From positions 248,001 to 312,000 of the forward strand of contig CAJURY010000001.1 in assembly GCA_910589155.1 (NCBI GenBank): a stretch of 64,000 nt of DNA, written 5' to 3'. Every line of letters begins with the position of its first letter. Position 1 is the stretch's first letter. Under the pieces are notes generated by a model. It did no database searches. It saw only the letters and a list, made by a program, of their open reading frames with translations, and was not told the DNA's origin. This document shows, piece after piece, positions 48,584 through 56,436 of the stretch. Source of the DNA: an uncultured Oscillospiraceae bacterium. GTDB lineage: Bacteria > Bacillota > Clostridia > Oscillospirales > Oscillospiraceae. A program made the position numbers and the translations under genes.

Positions 48584-49171
48584 TCAGCGGCTTGTAAGAA
48601 CCTTGTCGATCAGGCCGTAGTTTTTTGCTTCTTCCGCGCTCATGAAATTATCCCGTTCGCAGTCCGCAATAACTTCTTCCAGGGGCTTCCCTGTATTTTC
48701 GGACAGGATCTTATTCATGCGCTCTTTGATGGTCTCCAACCGGCGCAGATGAATCGCCATATCGGTAATCTGTCCCTGGGTGCCGGCAGAGGGCTGATGA
48801 ATCATGATTTCCGCGTTGGGCAAAGCCATACGCTTGCCCTTTGCGCCAGCAGACAGCAAAAACGCGCCCATGGAAGCCGCCATGCCAATGCAAATGGTTG
48901 CAACGTCGCACTTTACATACTGCATAGTATCATAAATCGCCATACCAGCCGTCACGCTGCCGCCGGGGCTGTTGATATAAAACTGAATGTCCTTGTCGGG
49001 ATCCTGGGCTTCCAGATACAGAAGCTGGGCAACTACCAGACCGGCGGATGTATCATTGACCTCTTCATTGAGGAAAATAATGCGGTCATTCAGCAGCCGG
49101 GAAAAAATATCATAGGAGCGTTCGCCGCGACTGGTCTGCTCCACAACATAAGGTACTAAACTCATGGTCAT
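48584..49171 (-). CDS. clpP: ClpP protease subunit
   Basis: A 195-residue serine peptidase. Catalytic Ser in GMAASMGAFLLSAG (near residue 99), His in MIHQPSAG (near 124) and Asp near 173; the N-terminal axial loop SLVPYVVEQTSRGERSYD is typical. Two Met codons (1 and 3) could start it. It forms the 14-mer protease chamber for ClpX. It follows tig by about 90 bases. Confidence 0.96.
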   Translation of the reverse strand: MTMSLVPYVVEQTSRGERSYDIFSRLLNDRIIFLNEEVNDTSAGLVVAQLLYLEAQDPDKDIQFYINSPGGSVTAGMAIYDTMQYVKCDVATICIGMAASMGAFLLSAGAKGKRMALPNAEIMIHQPSAGTQGQITDMAIHLRRLETIKERMNKILSENTGKPLEEVIADCERDNFMSAEEAKNYGLIDKVLTSR

Positions 49172-49257
49172 GTCTCCTTTCTATTGCTGAAACATTCTAA
49201 CCATATTCTGGAAGAATTATTCCAATATGAAAAATGATTCCTCCAATTTGATTGCAA

Positions 49258-50553
49258 TTATTCAGCTTCGGCAGCCTTGGGGGCTACGGCAACGGCGCTT
49301 TCGGCAATCACAAGCGCCGCTTTGCGGGTCTTGAGATCTGCCTTTAAATCCTCAGCGGAAACCAGCGTCTTGACGCGCTCCAGCTCCAGCTCGTAGTTTT
49401 CTGCCATCTTCGCGTACTCAGCGTCCAGTTCCTCATCCGTGATTTCCAGATTTTCAACTTCTGCAATCTTATCCAGCAGAAGGTTGACCTTCGCCTGCTT
49501 TTCAGCAGCGGGACGCATGGCGTTGCGCATACCAGACAGGTCGCCGCCCATCATTTTGGCGTAATCTTCCACGGACATACCGTTCATCTGAAGCTGATAG
49601 GCAAAGTTTTCCATCTGGCGATCCAACTCCTGCTCCACCAGAGCGCTGGGCATCTCCACGGTCATATTCTCCACTGCCTTTTCTACAGCGGCGTTTTTGA
49701 AAGCGCTTTCAATAGACTCTGTACGCTTGGCTTCCAGATTCTTGCGCACATCGGCCTTCAGTTCCTCTAGCGTATCAAATTCAGATACGTCCTTGGCAAA
49801 GTCGTCGTCCAGCGCGGGCACGTTAGTCACAGAAACCTTATTCACCTTTACATGGAACACAACGGGCTTGCCAGCCAAATCTTCCTTATAGTTTTCAGGG
49901 AAGGTAATATCAATATCCTTTTCCTCGCCGGCAGACATACCCACAATCTGCTCCTCAAAACCGGGAACAAAAGTGCCGGAGCCAAGCTTCAAAGCATAAT
50001 TTTCGCCCTTGCCGCCTTCGAAAGCCACACCGTTGTCAAAGCCCTCAAAGTCGATTTCTGCAGTATCGCCCAGTTCCGCCCCACGCTCTACCGTCTCCAC
50101 AGACGCGACTCTTTCCGCCATCTGTTCCAGTTCGGCTTTAACCTCCTCATCGGATACCTGTGCTTCGGCTTTCTCCACTTCCAGACCCTTGTATTCGCCC
50201 AAAGTCACCTCAGGGTAAACCTCAGTTTCAATGGTGATGGTTACAACGCCGTCCTCGGCAATATCCATATTGGTAAGAGAAGGACGACCCACGGCCTTCA
50301 CATCCTGCTTCACAACCGCTTCTTCATATACCTGGGGGAAGATTTCCTCCAGACCGTCTTCATAAAATACGTGCGCGCCATAAATAGACTCAATGAGCTT
50401 TCTGGGAGCTTTACCCTTGCGGAAACCGGGCAGCGCAATATTTTTGCGAGCCTTCAGATACGCCTTATTGACGCCCTGCTCCATCAGTTCCTTGTCGATC
50501 TCCACAACGATTTTCGCTTTCACGTTCTCCTTCTCAATGCTCTTGACATTCAT
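49258..50553 (-). CDS. tig: trigger factor (ribosome-associated chaperone)
   Basis: A 431-residue trigger factor: N-terminal ribosome-binding domain with the signature GFRKGKAPRKLIE, a central FKBP-type PPIase domain (GDTAEIDFEGFDNG ... FPENYKEDLAGKP) and a C-terminal chaperone domain. It docks at the exit tunnel of the ribosome. The order tig-clpP-clpX-lon-engB is a conserved proteostasis operon. AGGAGG precedes the ATG. Confidence 0.96.
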   Translation of the reverse strand: MNVKSIEKENVKAKIVVEIDKELMEQGVNKAYLKARKNIALPGFRKGKAPRKLIESIYGAHVFYEDGLEEIFPQVYEEAVVKQDVKAVGRPSLTNMDIAEDGVVTITIETEVYPEVTLGEYKGLEVEKAEAQVSDEEVKAELEQMAERVASVETVERGAELGDTAEIDFEGFDNGVAFEGGKGENYALKLGSGTFVPGFEEQIVGMSAGEEKDIDITFPENYKEDLAGKPVVFHVKVNKVSVTNVPALDDDFAKDVSEFDTLEELKADVRKNLEAKRTESIESAFKNAAVEKAVENMTVEMPSALVEQELDRQMENFAYQLQMNGMSVEDYAKMMGGDLSGMRNAMRPAAEKQAKVNLLLDKIAEVENLEITDEELDAEYAKMAENYELELERVKTLVSAEDLKADLKTRKAALVIAESAVAVAPKAAEAE

Positions 50554-50620
50554 TTGTTTATCCTCCTATATTTATGAGCCATTTTTCGGCCATTGTATAC
50601 CGCTTTTCAGCATCCGTCCT

Positions 50621-50649
50621 ATTTTAGCAAAAAAATAACAGATTGTCCA
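50621..50649 (-). promoter_or_regulatory. promoter of the tig-clpP-clpX-lon-engB operon
   Basis: Minus strand: TGGACA, 17 bases, TAAAAT, about 65 bases upstream of tig. No CtsR or CIRCE box is seen here. Confidence 0.65.
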
Positions 50650-50675
50650 CTATTTTCTTGTAAACAATTCAAAAA

Positions 50676-51374
50676 TTATTCTGCCAGCGGAATTTTAACT
50701 GGAGTAAAGTTCACATAATCCGCAGCAATCAATCGATAATTCACGCCGTCCCATAATCCTTCCATGGCAAGCTTATGACTGTCTCCATGCAAATGTCCAT
50801 AATAACAGCTTCGTACGTCGTACTTTTTCAGCAAATCCAGAATTTCCTGGCAGGTATAGCCCCGGTATCTGGGCGGATAGTGCAAAAAGCAAATTTTTTC
50901 TTTCTCCCCTGCCGCCTGAAACGAGGCTTCCAGCCGCAAAAGCTCCCGGCGAAATACCTTCTCATCATGCACGCCGCTGCGCTCCTCCTCAAAAAACCAG
51001 CCTCTTGTGCCGCAAAGCGCCACATCGCCGTAAAAATAGCAGTTATTATTTAAAATAAACATATTCTCATACTGGTTTTCCTGACAGAATTTATAAAATT
51101 TCGCCGCTGTACTCCACCAATAATCATGATTTCCCTTTAAAATAATTTTCCTGCCGGGAATGGCGTTAATCCAGCCGAAATCCGCCCTGGCTCCTGCAAG
51201 ATCCAGCGCCCAGGAAAGATCTCCGGCCAAAATCAGGGTGTCTTCCGGCTGCAAAACCGACATTCCCTTTTGCAGCTTTTCCATATATCCCTGCCAGACT
51301 CCTCCGAAAATATCCATAGGCTTGTCCGATGCGCCAAGGCAAAGATGCAAATCTCCAATTGCGTAAAGCGCCAT
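50676..51374 (-). CDS. calcineurin-like metallophosphoesterase
   Basis: A 232-residue protein with the whole phosphoesterase motif set: GDLHL (D/H pair), LAGDLSWA, LKGNHDYWW, LHYPPRY and GHLHGDSH. It is cytoplasmic and the substrate is unknown. It is the last gene of the minus-strand run from lepB and begins one base after the preceding gene's stop, so is probably co-transcribed with it. Confidence 0.85.
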   Translation of the reverse strand: MALYAIGDLHLCLGASDKPMDIFGGVWQGYMEKLQKGMSVLQPEDTLILAGDLSWALDLAGARADFGWINAIPGRKIILKGNHDYWWSTAAKFYKFCQENQYENMFILNNNCYFYGDVALCGTRGWFFEEERSGVHDEKVFRRELLRLEASFQAAGEKEKICFLHYPPRYRGYTCQEILDLLKKYDVRSCYYGHLHGDSHKLAMEGLWDGVNYRLIAADYVNFTPVKIPLAE

Positions 51375-51375
51375 A

Positions 51376-52443
51376 TCAGCCCCTCGCCTTCCGTTTCAAA
51401 GCCGCCGCTTCTAAAAGTCTTTCTATTTGCTTGGTAAGCTCCTCCTGGGGCAGTTCCATAGCCGCCAGCACCTCCGCCGCGCATACCACAGGTCCCTCCT
51501 CCGCCAAAACCACGGCGGGAATGCTCTCCCGTGCCAGCGCGCGATAATCCAATAGACCGTTGTACACAAGCGCCGTATAGGGACTCATTAAATAATAGGC
51601 GGTTTTGTAAATTCTGGAAATAAAATTTCTAGTCCGCGAGCCGCCGATGACGCTGACAGACAGCTCCTCTTGCAAAACAGCCATCTGCTCTGGCTCTAGA
51701 CGAAGGGTTTTACGCCTAACTTTTGCGCTGCCAAAGGTAAGACTGCCGGACACGCCGAAGCACGCAAACAGAAGCCGCTCCAAATTGCAGGGAATCGTAA
51801 CGTCTAAAAGCGGCGTGTTGGTATGGTAAAGCTGACCGTCCAGCCGCAATTCGCCCTTGTGGATGAGCTCCCAGGGCGCGCTGTTTTGATTGCAGCCGCA
51901 AATCACTTTATGAATGGGCAGTCCCATTTTTTTCGCGTACCATGCGGACATCGGCATAGTAAAATTCCCAGATGCAACCGCCAGATTTATATTTCCCTGG
52001 AAATCCGGGCGGCCGCTTTGCTGCAGCTGACCAAACATACCAAACAGCAGCGCAATCCCTACGGCAACCAGAGGCCACTGTTCTGCCTCCCGGCTTTTGC
52101 AGCCCATCAGCTCCAAAAGTCGGCGCATTCCATAGGAAACACTGTTTTCTTTGTTGTGCCAAAGCTCCGCCATGGCAGTTTTGTGGTGCAAAAAAACGAA
52201 ATCCACCGATCCTTCCATGGCGCTGGCCACCTGCTCTGCCGTCAAGTTCACAGGAAAGAACAAATTCAGTATCGCTGCTATACAAGCGGAAAACGGCATG
52301 GAAAGCAGCTCATTTTGCTGGTTTTCGTCTAATTCCGGCAATCGTATGGGTACAAAAAGGGCGCGATCCGGCGCAGCCGGCAGTTCCATAACCTGGCCGG
52401 CTGTATAGTATTGCTCTGTATCCCGTGTGGTTACGTACAGCAT
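51376..52443 (-). CDS. degenerate threonine-synthase-like protein, no PLP lysine seen
   Basis: A 355-residue protein whose parts line up with threonine synthase: N-terminal YVTTRDTEQYYTAGQ and LFVP, then INLAVASGNFTMPMSAWYAK (158-161 is SGNF, the PLP phosphate loop) and HTNTPLLDVTIPCNLERLLF. Threonine synthase is about 490 residues and carries its PLP Lys in an FHGPTxAFKD motif; here that segment is absent or replaced by DFVFLHHKTAMAEL. It is therefore likely a pseudoenzyme or regulator. It overlaps the dipeptidase gene by 13 bases, so it is an embedded operon member and not random debris. Confidence 0.6.
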   Translation of the reverse strand: MLYVTTRDTEQYYTAGQVMELPAAPDRALFVPIRLPELDENQQNELLSMPFSACIAAILNLFFPVNLTAEQVASAMEGSVDFVFLHHKTAMAELWHNKENSVSYGMRRLLELMGCKSREAEQWPLVAVGIALLFGMFGQLQQSGRPDFQGNINLAVASGNFTMPMSAWYAKKMGLPIHKVICGCNQNSAPWELIHKGELRLDGQLYHTNTPLLDVTIPCNLERLLFACFGVSGSLTFGSAKVRRKTLRLEPEQMAVLQEELSVSVIGGSRTRNFISRIYKTAYYLMSPYTALVYNGLLDYRALARESIPAVVLAEEGPVVCAAEVLAAMELPQEELTKQIERLLEAAALKRKARG

Positions 52444-53357
52444 TCCTCAAACACCCTTATCATATTATTCCAGAATATATCCTCAATAATTTCTTCGTCT
52501 ACACCCCGGCGTAGCAGCGCCTTGGCAAGCTTCGGATAAGATTCCGGTCCTGTAAAGCCCTCCGGCAAGGATTCGCAGCCATCCAGATCTCCGCCCAACG
52601 CTATATGCTTTTCGCCGCCCAATTCCAGAAAATGCAGCACATGGTCGCAGGCCTTGTCCAGGGATACTGGCGCATCCCCCAAAAATCCCGTGTACAAATT
52701 CAATCCCGCAACGCCTTTTAGCTGGCAAATTGCCTGAAACTGCTCGTCGGTTAGGTTCCGGCTGTGCCCGTAAATTTTTCGGCTGTTGGAGTGGCTTGCG
52801 ATGATAGGCTTTTGCGCCAGGTCGCACAAATTCCAGAACGCCTGCTCGGAAAGATGGCTGACGTCCAGAATCATGCCCAATTTCTGGGCGCGTTTCGCAA
52901 ATTCCCTGCCCTTTTCCGTTAGACCGCCTCCTGTTTTATGGGAACCGGCCAGGGGATTTTCCTCGTTCCAGGTAAGGGTTGTCATGCGGAAGCCTTCCTG
53001 ATAAAGATCGTCCAGTCTGCTGGCGTCAAAGCCGATGCCGGCAGGTCCTTCCAGAGAAAAAATAGCTGCCACCTTTCCGTTGGAAACAATTTCCGCCGCC
53101 TGTTTTGGCGTTTTCGCCTGGGCAACCATATCGCCGTGACGGGAAAGCTGGTCTTTCATGGTTCGCAGCATCCCGGAAAATACTCCTTGGGGATCCTCCA
53201 TACCAGGATAGGTCCAAAAAGCAAAAAACTGCGCGTAGCCCTCCAAATTCTGAGTACGATTCAGGTCAATCTGCAAGTTGCTTTCCGCAATCTCCAATTG
53301 CCCTTTCCAAAGCTCATAAGCAGTGTCGCAGTGACAGTCAAAAACACGATTTCTCAT
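52431..53357 (-). CDS. membrane-dipeptidase-like metallopeptidase (M19)
   Basis: A 308-residue M19 (renal dipeptidase-like) enzyme. The first zinc motif is FDCHCDT at residues 6-12, the bridging Glu lies in FSLEGPAGIG, and His ligands appear in LDVSHLSEQAFW and ASHSN; GGDLDG closes the site. No signal peptide, so it acts in the cytosol. It hydrolyses dipeptides, some with D-residues. It overlaps yraN upstream and the threonine-synthase-like gene downstream. Confidence 0.88.
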   Translation of the reverse strand: MRNRVFDCHCDTAYELWKGQLEIAESNLQIDLNRTQNLEGYAQFFAFWTYPGMEDPQGVFSGMLRTMKDQLSRHGDMVAQAKTPKQAAEIVSNGKVAAIFSLEGPAGIGFDASRLDDLYQEGFRMTTLTWNEENPLAGSHKTGGGLTEKGREFAKRAQKLGMILDVSHLSEQAFWNLCDLAQKPIIASHSNSRKIYGHSRNLTDEQFQAICQLKGVAGLNLYTGFLGDAPVSLDKACDHVLHFLELGGEKHIALGGDLDGCESLPEGFTGPESYPKLAKALLRRGVDEEIIEDIFWNNMIRVFEECCT

Positions 53358-53719
53358 TGAAAGGCGTCCTCCATATGATGAATTACCGGGCGAAGGGTGG
53401 CTGTCCCTTCCGGCGCGTAAATTTCAATTACGTCAAAGCGGGGCTGTAACTGGCATTCGTTGCCAGATAGCCAAATGGACGCGGTGGTTTTCAGCCTTTC
53501 CTGCTTGCCTCTGTCCACAAATGCCGCCGCTTCTGCAAAATTCGCGCTTTTGCGCAACTTGACCTCTACAAACGCTACATACTTTTTGTTTGCTGCAATA
53601 ATGTCAATTTCCCCAAAGCGGCAGCGATAATTACAGGCCAAAATTTGATAGCGCTTTTTTCGCAGGTACTCCCCTGCCAGCGCCTCACCCCAGGCGCCTG
53701 TGAGATTAGCCCGCCCCAT
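53354..53719 (-). CDS. yraN: YraN family (UPF0102) nuclease-like protein
   Basis: A 121-residue endonuclease-like-fold protein: GAWGEALAGEYL, then the PD-(D/E)XK-like core FGEIDIIA ... VAFVEVKLRKS. Function is unsettled in the literature. The ATG at 53719 lies inside the 3' end of rnhB (14-base overlap), the common rnhB-yraN pairing. It overlaps the dipeptidase start by four bases. Confidence 0.88.
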   Translation of the reverse strand: MGRANLTGAWGEALAGEYLRKKRYQILACNYRCRFGEIDIIAANKKYVAFVEVKLRKSANFAEAAAFVDRGKQERLKTTASIWLSGNECQLQPRFDVIEIYAPEGTATLRPVIHHMEDAFQ

Positions 53720-54323
53720 AAAATTTACGCAAAAAGGTCTGGCGGTGCACTGGGCTTGCGCCATAGGCACGGAGCGCTTCATAGTGCCGCTTTGTGCCAT
53801 ACCCTTTATGTACGTCAAAGCCGTATGCCGGGTACTGCTTTGCCAGCTCTATCATAAGGTCGTCTCTTGTGACTTTCGCCAGAATGGACGCCGCCGCAAT
53901 ATTCGCGCTGCGTGCGTCTCCGCCCACTACCGTCCGTATGGGAAGCCCGAAGTCCTTTTCCCGATTGCCGTCGATGAGTGCCAGCGCCGGTTGAACAGAA
54001 AGCTGCGCTATAGCGCGCTCCATGGCAAGAAAGGTCGCCTGCAAAATATTAATTTCGTCGATTTCCTCGTGAGAGGCAAAAGCAATCCCATAAGCAACCG
54101 CCTCTGATTTGATGATCTCAAAAAGCGCCCGGCGTTTTTTATCCGTCAGCTTCTTGGAGTCGTTCAGGCCAGGAATTTCCAGTTCCGGGGGCAAAATTAC
54201 CGCAGCCGCGCACACAGGCCCGGCCAACGGCCCTCTGCCCGCTTCATCTACACCGCAAATCGGCTGAATCCCCTGAGCAAAATATTCCCGCTCGATTTCC
54301 CATAAGTCAAATTTCGATTCCAT
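53706..54323 (-). CDS. rnhB: ribonuclease HII
   Basis: A 205-residue RNase HII that nicks at ribonucleotides in DNA and removes RNA primers. The catalytic acids are in CGVDEAGRGPLAG (Asp, Glu), ALIDGN (Asp) and AASILAKVTRDD (Asp), followed by YPAYGFDVHKGYGTKRH. The ATG at 54323 overlaps the rbgA 3' end by 17 bases and fits the family; a longer open frame upstream is the rbgA antiphase. Confidence 0.94.
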   Translation of the reverse strand: MESKFDLWEIEREYFAQGIQPICGVDEAGRGPLAGPVCAAAVILPPELEIPGLNDSKKLTDKKRRALFEIIKSEAVAYGIAFASHEEIDEINILQATFLAMERAIAQLSVQPALALIDGNREKDFGLPIRTVVGGDARSANIAAASILAKVTRDDLMIELAKQYPAYGFDVHKGYGTKRHYEALRAYGASPVHRQTFLRKFYGAG

Positions 54324-55176
54324 TCGGTTCCTCCAATGTGAAACGCCCCAGCTTACAGCTCCGGTATTCCTCCAGCAGGACTCTTGCCATGCGCTCGGTG
54401 TCAATTTCTCCTTTAGCCAGTAAAAAGCCCCGCTTTTTCCCTGCCGCTTCCAAAAGCGCGTATCCGTCGGCGTCGGCAGGCAAATCAATTTTATACCTCT
54501 GCTTTACCGCTTCCGGGTACTCCCGCCACAAAAGCGCCATCAGCCGCAGGGCAAGTCCTTCCACATCTAAGATATCGTCCTTGACAGCGCCGGTGAAAGC
54601 CAGCTTTTCCCCAACATCTTTGTCCTCAAATTTCGGCCACAAAATACCAGGAGTATCCAGCAGCAAAAGCCCACTGTCCACCATGACCCACTGCTTGCCT
54701 CTGGTTACGCCGGGACGGTTTTCCGCTTTCGCGCCCTTGCGCCCGGAAATCTGGTTGATGAAGGTGGATTTTCCCACATTGGGAATCCCTACAACCATAA
54801 TTTTTAAAGGTCTGTTTTGCCCCTTTTCCGCATTGCGCCGGAGCTTTTCCTGTAGCAAATTCCGCACAGCAGGCTGAAAACCGCTGATACCCTTGCGGCT
54901 TTTGCAGTCCGTCTGCACAGCGGCAAGCCCCTGACTGCGAAAATAGTCGCACCATACTTTTGTTTTCGAGGGATCCGCCATATCCATACGATTTAAAATA
55001 ACCAACCTGGGCTTATTCCCGCAAATGGCCGCAATATCCGGGTTCCGGCTGGAGCGTGGAATTCTTGCGTCCAGAATTTCACACACCGCGTCTACCAGCT
55101 TCAAATCCTGCTCCATTTGCCGCCGGGTCTTGGTCATATGACCCGGATACCATTGAATGTTTAACTGTTCTTCCAT
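54307..55176 (-). CDS. rbgA: ribosome biogenesis GTPase RbgA (YlqF)
   Basis: A 289-residue circularly permuted GTPase: N-terminal IQWYPGHMTKTRRQM, G4 NRMD before G1 GIPNVGKSTFINQ, then G3 DTPGILWPK and a C-terminal RNA-binding ANTAR-like region. It is needed for a late step of 50S maturation. The ATG at 55176 starts one base after the lepB stop. lepB-rbgA-rnhB is the Bacillus order. Confidence 0.94.
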   Translation of the reverse strand: MEEQLNIQWYPGHMTKTRRQMEQDLKLVDAVCEILDARIPRSSRNPDIAAICGNKPRLVILNRMDMADPSKTKVWCDYFRSQGLAAVQTDCKSRKGISGFQPAVRNLLQEKLRRNAEKGQNRPLKIMVVGIPNVGKSTFINQISGRKGAKAENRPGVTRGKQWVMVDSGLLLLDTPGILWPKFEDKDVGEKLAFTGAVKDDILDVEGLALRLMALLWREYPEAVKQRYKIDLPADADGYALLEAAGKKRGFLLAKGEIDTERMARVLLEEYRSCKLGRFTLEEPNGIEI

Positions 55177-55177
55177 G

Positions 55178-55804
55178 TTACGACACCGGCCCAATCCGCT
55201 TAAAGTCCCGGCTATTATCCAGTTTATCCTGTCCAGGCATCAGAACAAACAGCACCTTCCCCAAAATGTAGCGGGTATCCACCTGCCCAATGGGGGCGTA
55301 GCGGCTGTCCCGGGAGTCGTTGCGATTATCGCCCATAACAAAAACGCAACCCTCGTTCACCCGCAAAGGAAAAGTAACGCCCCTATCGTAAAACTGGTTA
55401 TGGGTTAACTCATAAATATAGTCTTCTTCCAAAGGCTGCCCGTCTACGTACACAACGCCTCGCTCAAAGTCAATATCAACGGTCTGTCCTTCTGTGGCAA
55501 TCACCCGCTTGACAATGGGATCGTCGCTGAAGGTCGGTACTCTCGCCACTACAATATCCCCTGCCTTGACGTCCTGATACAGCACATTGCTAAGCAGCGC
55601 CACATAATCGTGGTCGTCCAGCGTGGGATACATGGAGTAACCATCGACAGAAACCAGCCGCAATGCAAACACGAAAAACAGCGTCACAAACGCCAAAATG
55701 TATACAAGATCGTGCAAAAGCACGTATAGTTCTTTTAAAGCAGACGGCTTTTCCGCTGTCATCTGTACGTCAACTTCCGTTCCGGGATTTTTTTCTTCCA
55801 TCAC
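55178..55804 (-). CDS. lepB: type I signal peptidase
   Basis: A 208-residue signal peptidase with one N-terminal span (about residues 30-52), the catalytic Ser in VDGYSMYPTL and general-base Lys in PIVKRVIATEG, plus the box E MGDNRNDSRDSR. It removes signal peptides from secreted proteins. It lies 140 bases downstream of rplS behind two terminators, and a TATAAT lies at about 55845 on the minus strand without a clear -35. Confidence 0.93.
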   Translation of the reverse strand: MMEEKNPGTEVDVQMTAEKPSALKELYVLLHDLVYILAFVTLFFVFALRLVSVDGYSMYPTLDDHDYVALLSNVLYQDVKAGDIVVARVPTFSDDPIVKRVIATEGQTVDIDFERGVVYVDGQPLEEDYIYELTHNQFYDRGVTFPLRVNEGCVFVMGDNRNDSRDSRYAPIGQVDTRYILGKVLFVLMPGQDKLDNSRDFKRIGPVS

Positions 55805-55863
55805 TTTTCAATCACCCTTTTGTTTTTCTGATTTAAGTTTTATTATACACAATTTTTTCCAAT

Positions 55864-55890
55864 AAAAAAAGAGGGTCAACCTCTTTTTTT
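55864..55890. terminator. terminator between rplS and lepB (second)
   Basis: AAAAAAAGAGG, GTCAA, CCTCTTTTTTT; usable in both directions. Confidence 0.7.
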
Positions 55891-55907
55891 CATTCTGTTC
55901 ACAAAAT

Positions 55908-55935
55908 AAAAAAGGGAGCAGTAGCTCCCTTTTTT
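55908..55935. terminator. terminator of rplS (first)
   Basis: A-run, GGGAGC, AGTA, GCTCCC, T-run; usable in both directions. Confidence 0.8.
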
Positions 55936-55945
55936 ATAGGATGGA

Positions 55946-56287
55946 TTACACTTTTTCCTTAACCTTTGCAGCCTTGCCAAAGCGGTCGCGCAGATAATAC
56001 AGCTTCGCTCTGCGAACCTTGCCGTGGCGGACAGTCTGAATGTCAGCGATCCGGGGAGAATGCAAGGGGAACACCTTCTCGCAGCCTACGCCGTAGGAAA
56101 TACGGCGAACGGTGATGGTTTCCTCGATGCCGCCATGCTTGCGCGCAATGACAGTACCCTCAAAAATCTGGATTCTCTCACGAGAACCTTCCTTGATACG
56201 CTGGTGTACACGAACGGTATCGCCAACCTTTACTTCAGGCAGCTCCGGCTTCATGTACTGGCTGGTCAAAGCCTTCATTAAATCCAT
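55946..56287 (-). CDS. rplS: 50S ribosomal protein L19
   Basis: A 113-residue L19, at the 30S-50S interface. It shows GDTVRVHQRIKEGSRERIQ, FEGTVIARKHGG and RRAKLYYLRDR, near-identical to the family. AGGAGG lies before the ATG. It is a single-gene unit with a promoter, a structured leader and a terminator. rimM and trmD, which often precede it, are absent here. Confidence 0.97.
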   Translation of the reverse strand: MDLMKALTSQYMKPELPEVKVGDTVRVHQRIKEGSRERIQIFEGTVIARKHGGIEETITVRRISYGVGCEKVFPLHSPRIADIQTVRHGKVRRAKLYYLRDRFGKAAKVKEKV

Positions 56288-56374
56288 AACACTTGTCCTC
56301 CTTCAAATTTAGGCGTTCATACCATGTGACACCCGGCAAAACCGGCATGGAAGCGGACACACCTTTTATCAGAC
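56288..56374 (-). ncRNA. probable L19 leader RNA (autoregulatory 5' UTR)
   Basis: An 87-base leader with a CCATG ... CATGG stem holding a GCCGG-type inner hairpin, and the text GGTATGAACGCC before AGGAGG. Position and general shape fit the L19 leader found upstream of rplS in Firmicutes, where the protein is thought to bind its own mRNA. This is a match by memory of the family, not a covariance search. Confidence 0.5.
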
Positions 56375-56380
56375 CGATAT

Positions 56381-56409
56381 ATTATAGCTGATCTTCTGGT
56401 AAAAATCAA
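56381..56409 (-). promoter_or_regulatory. promoter of rplS
   Basis: Minus strand: TTGATT, 17 bases, TATAAT. Confidence 0.8.
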
Positions 56410-56436
56410 CTGTTTTTTTATCTTTTTTGAAATATT

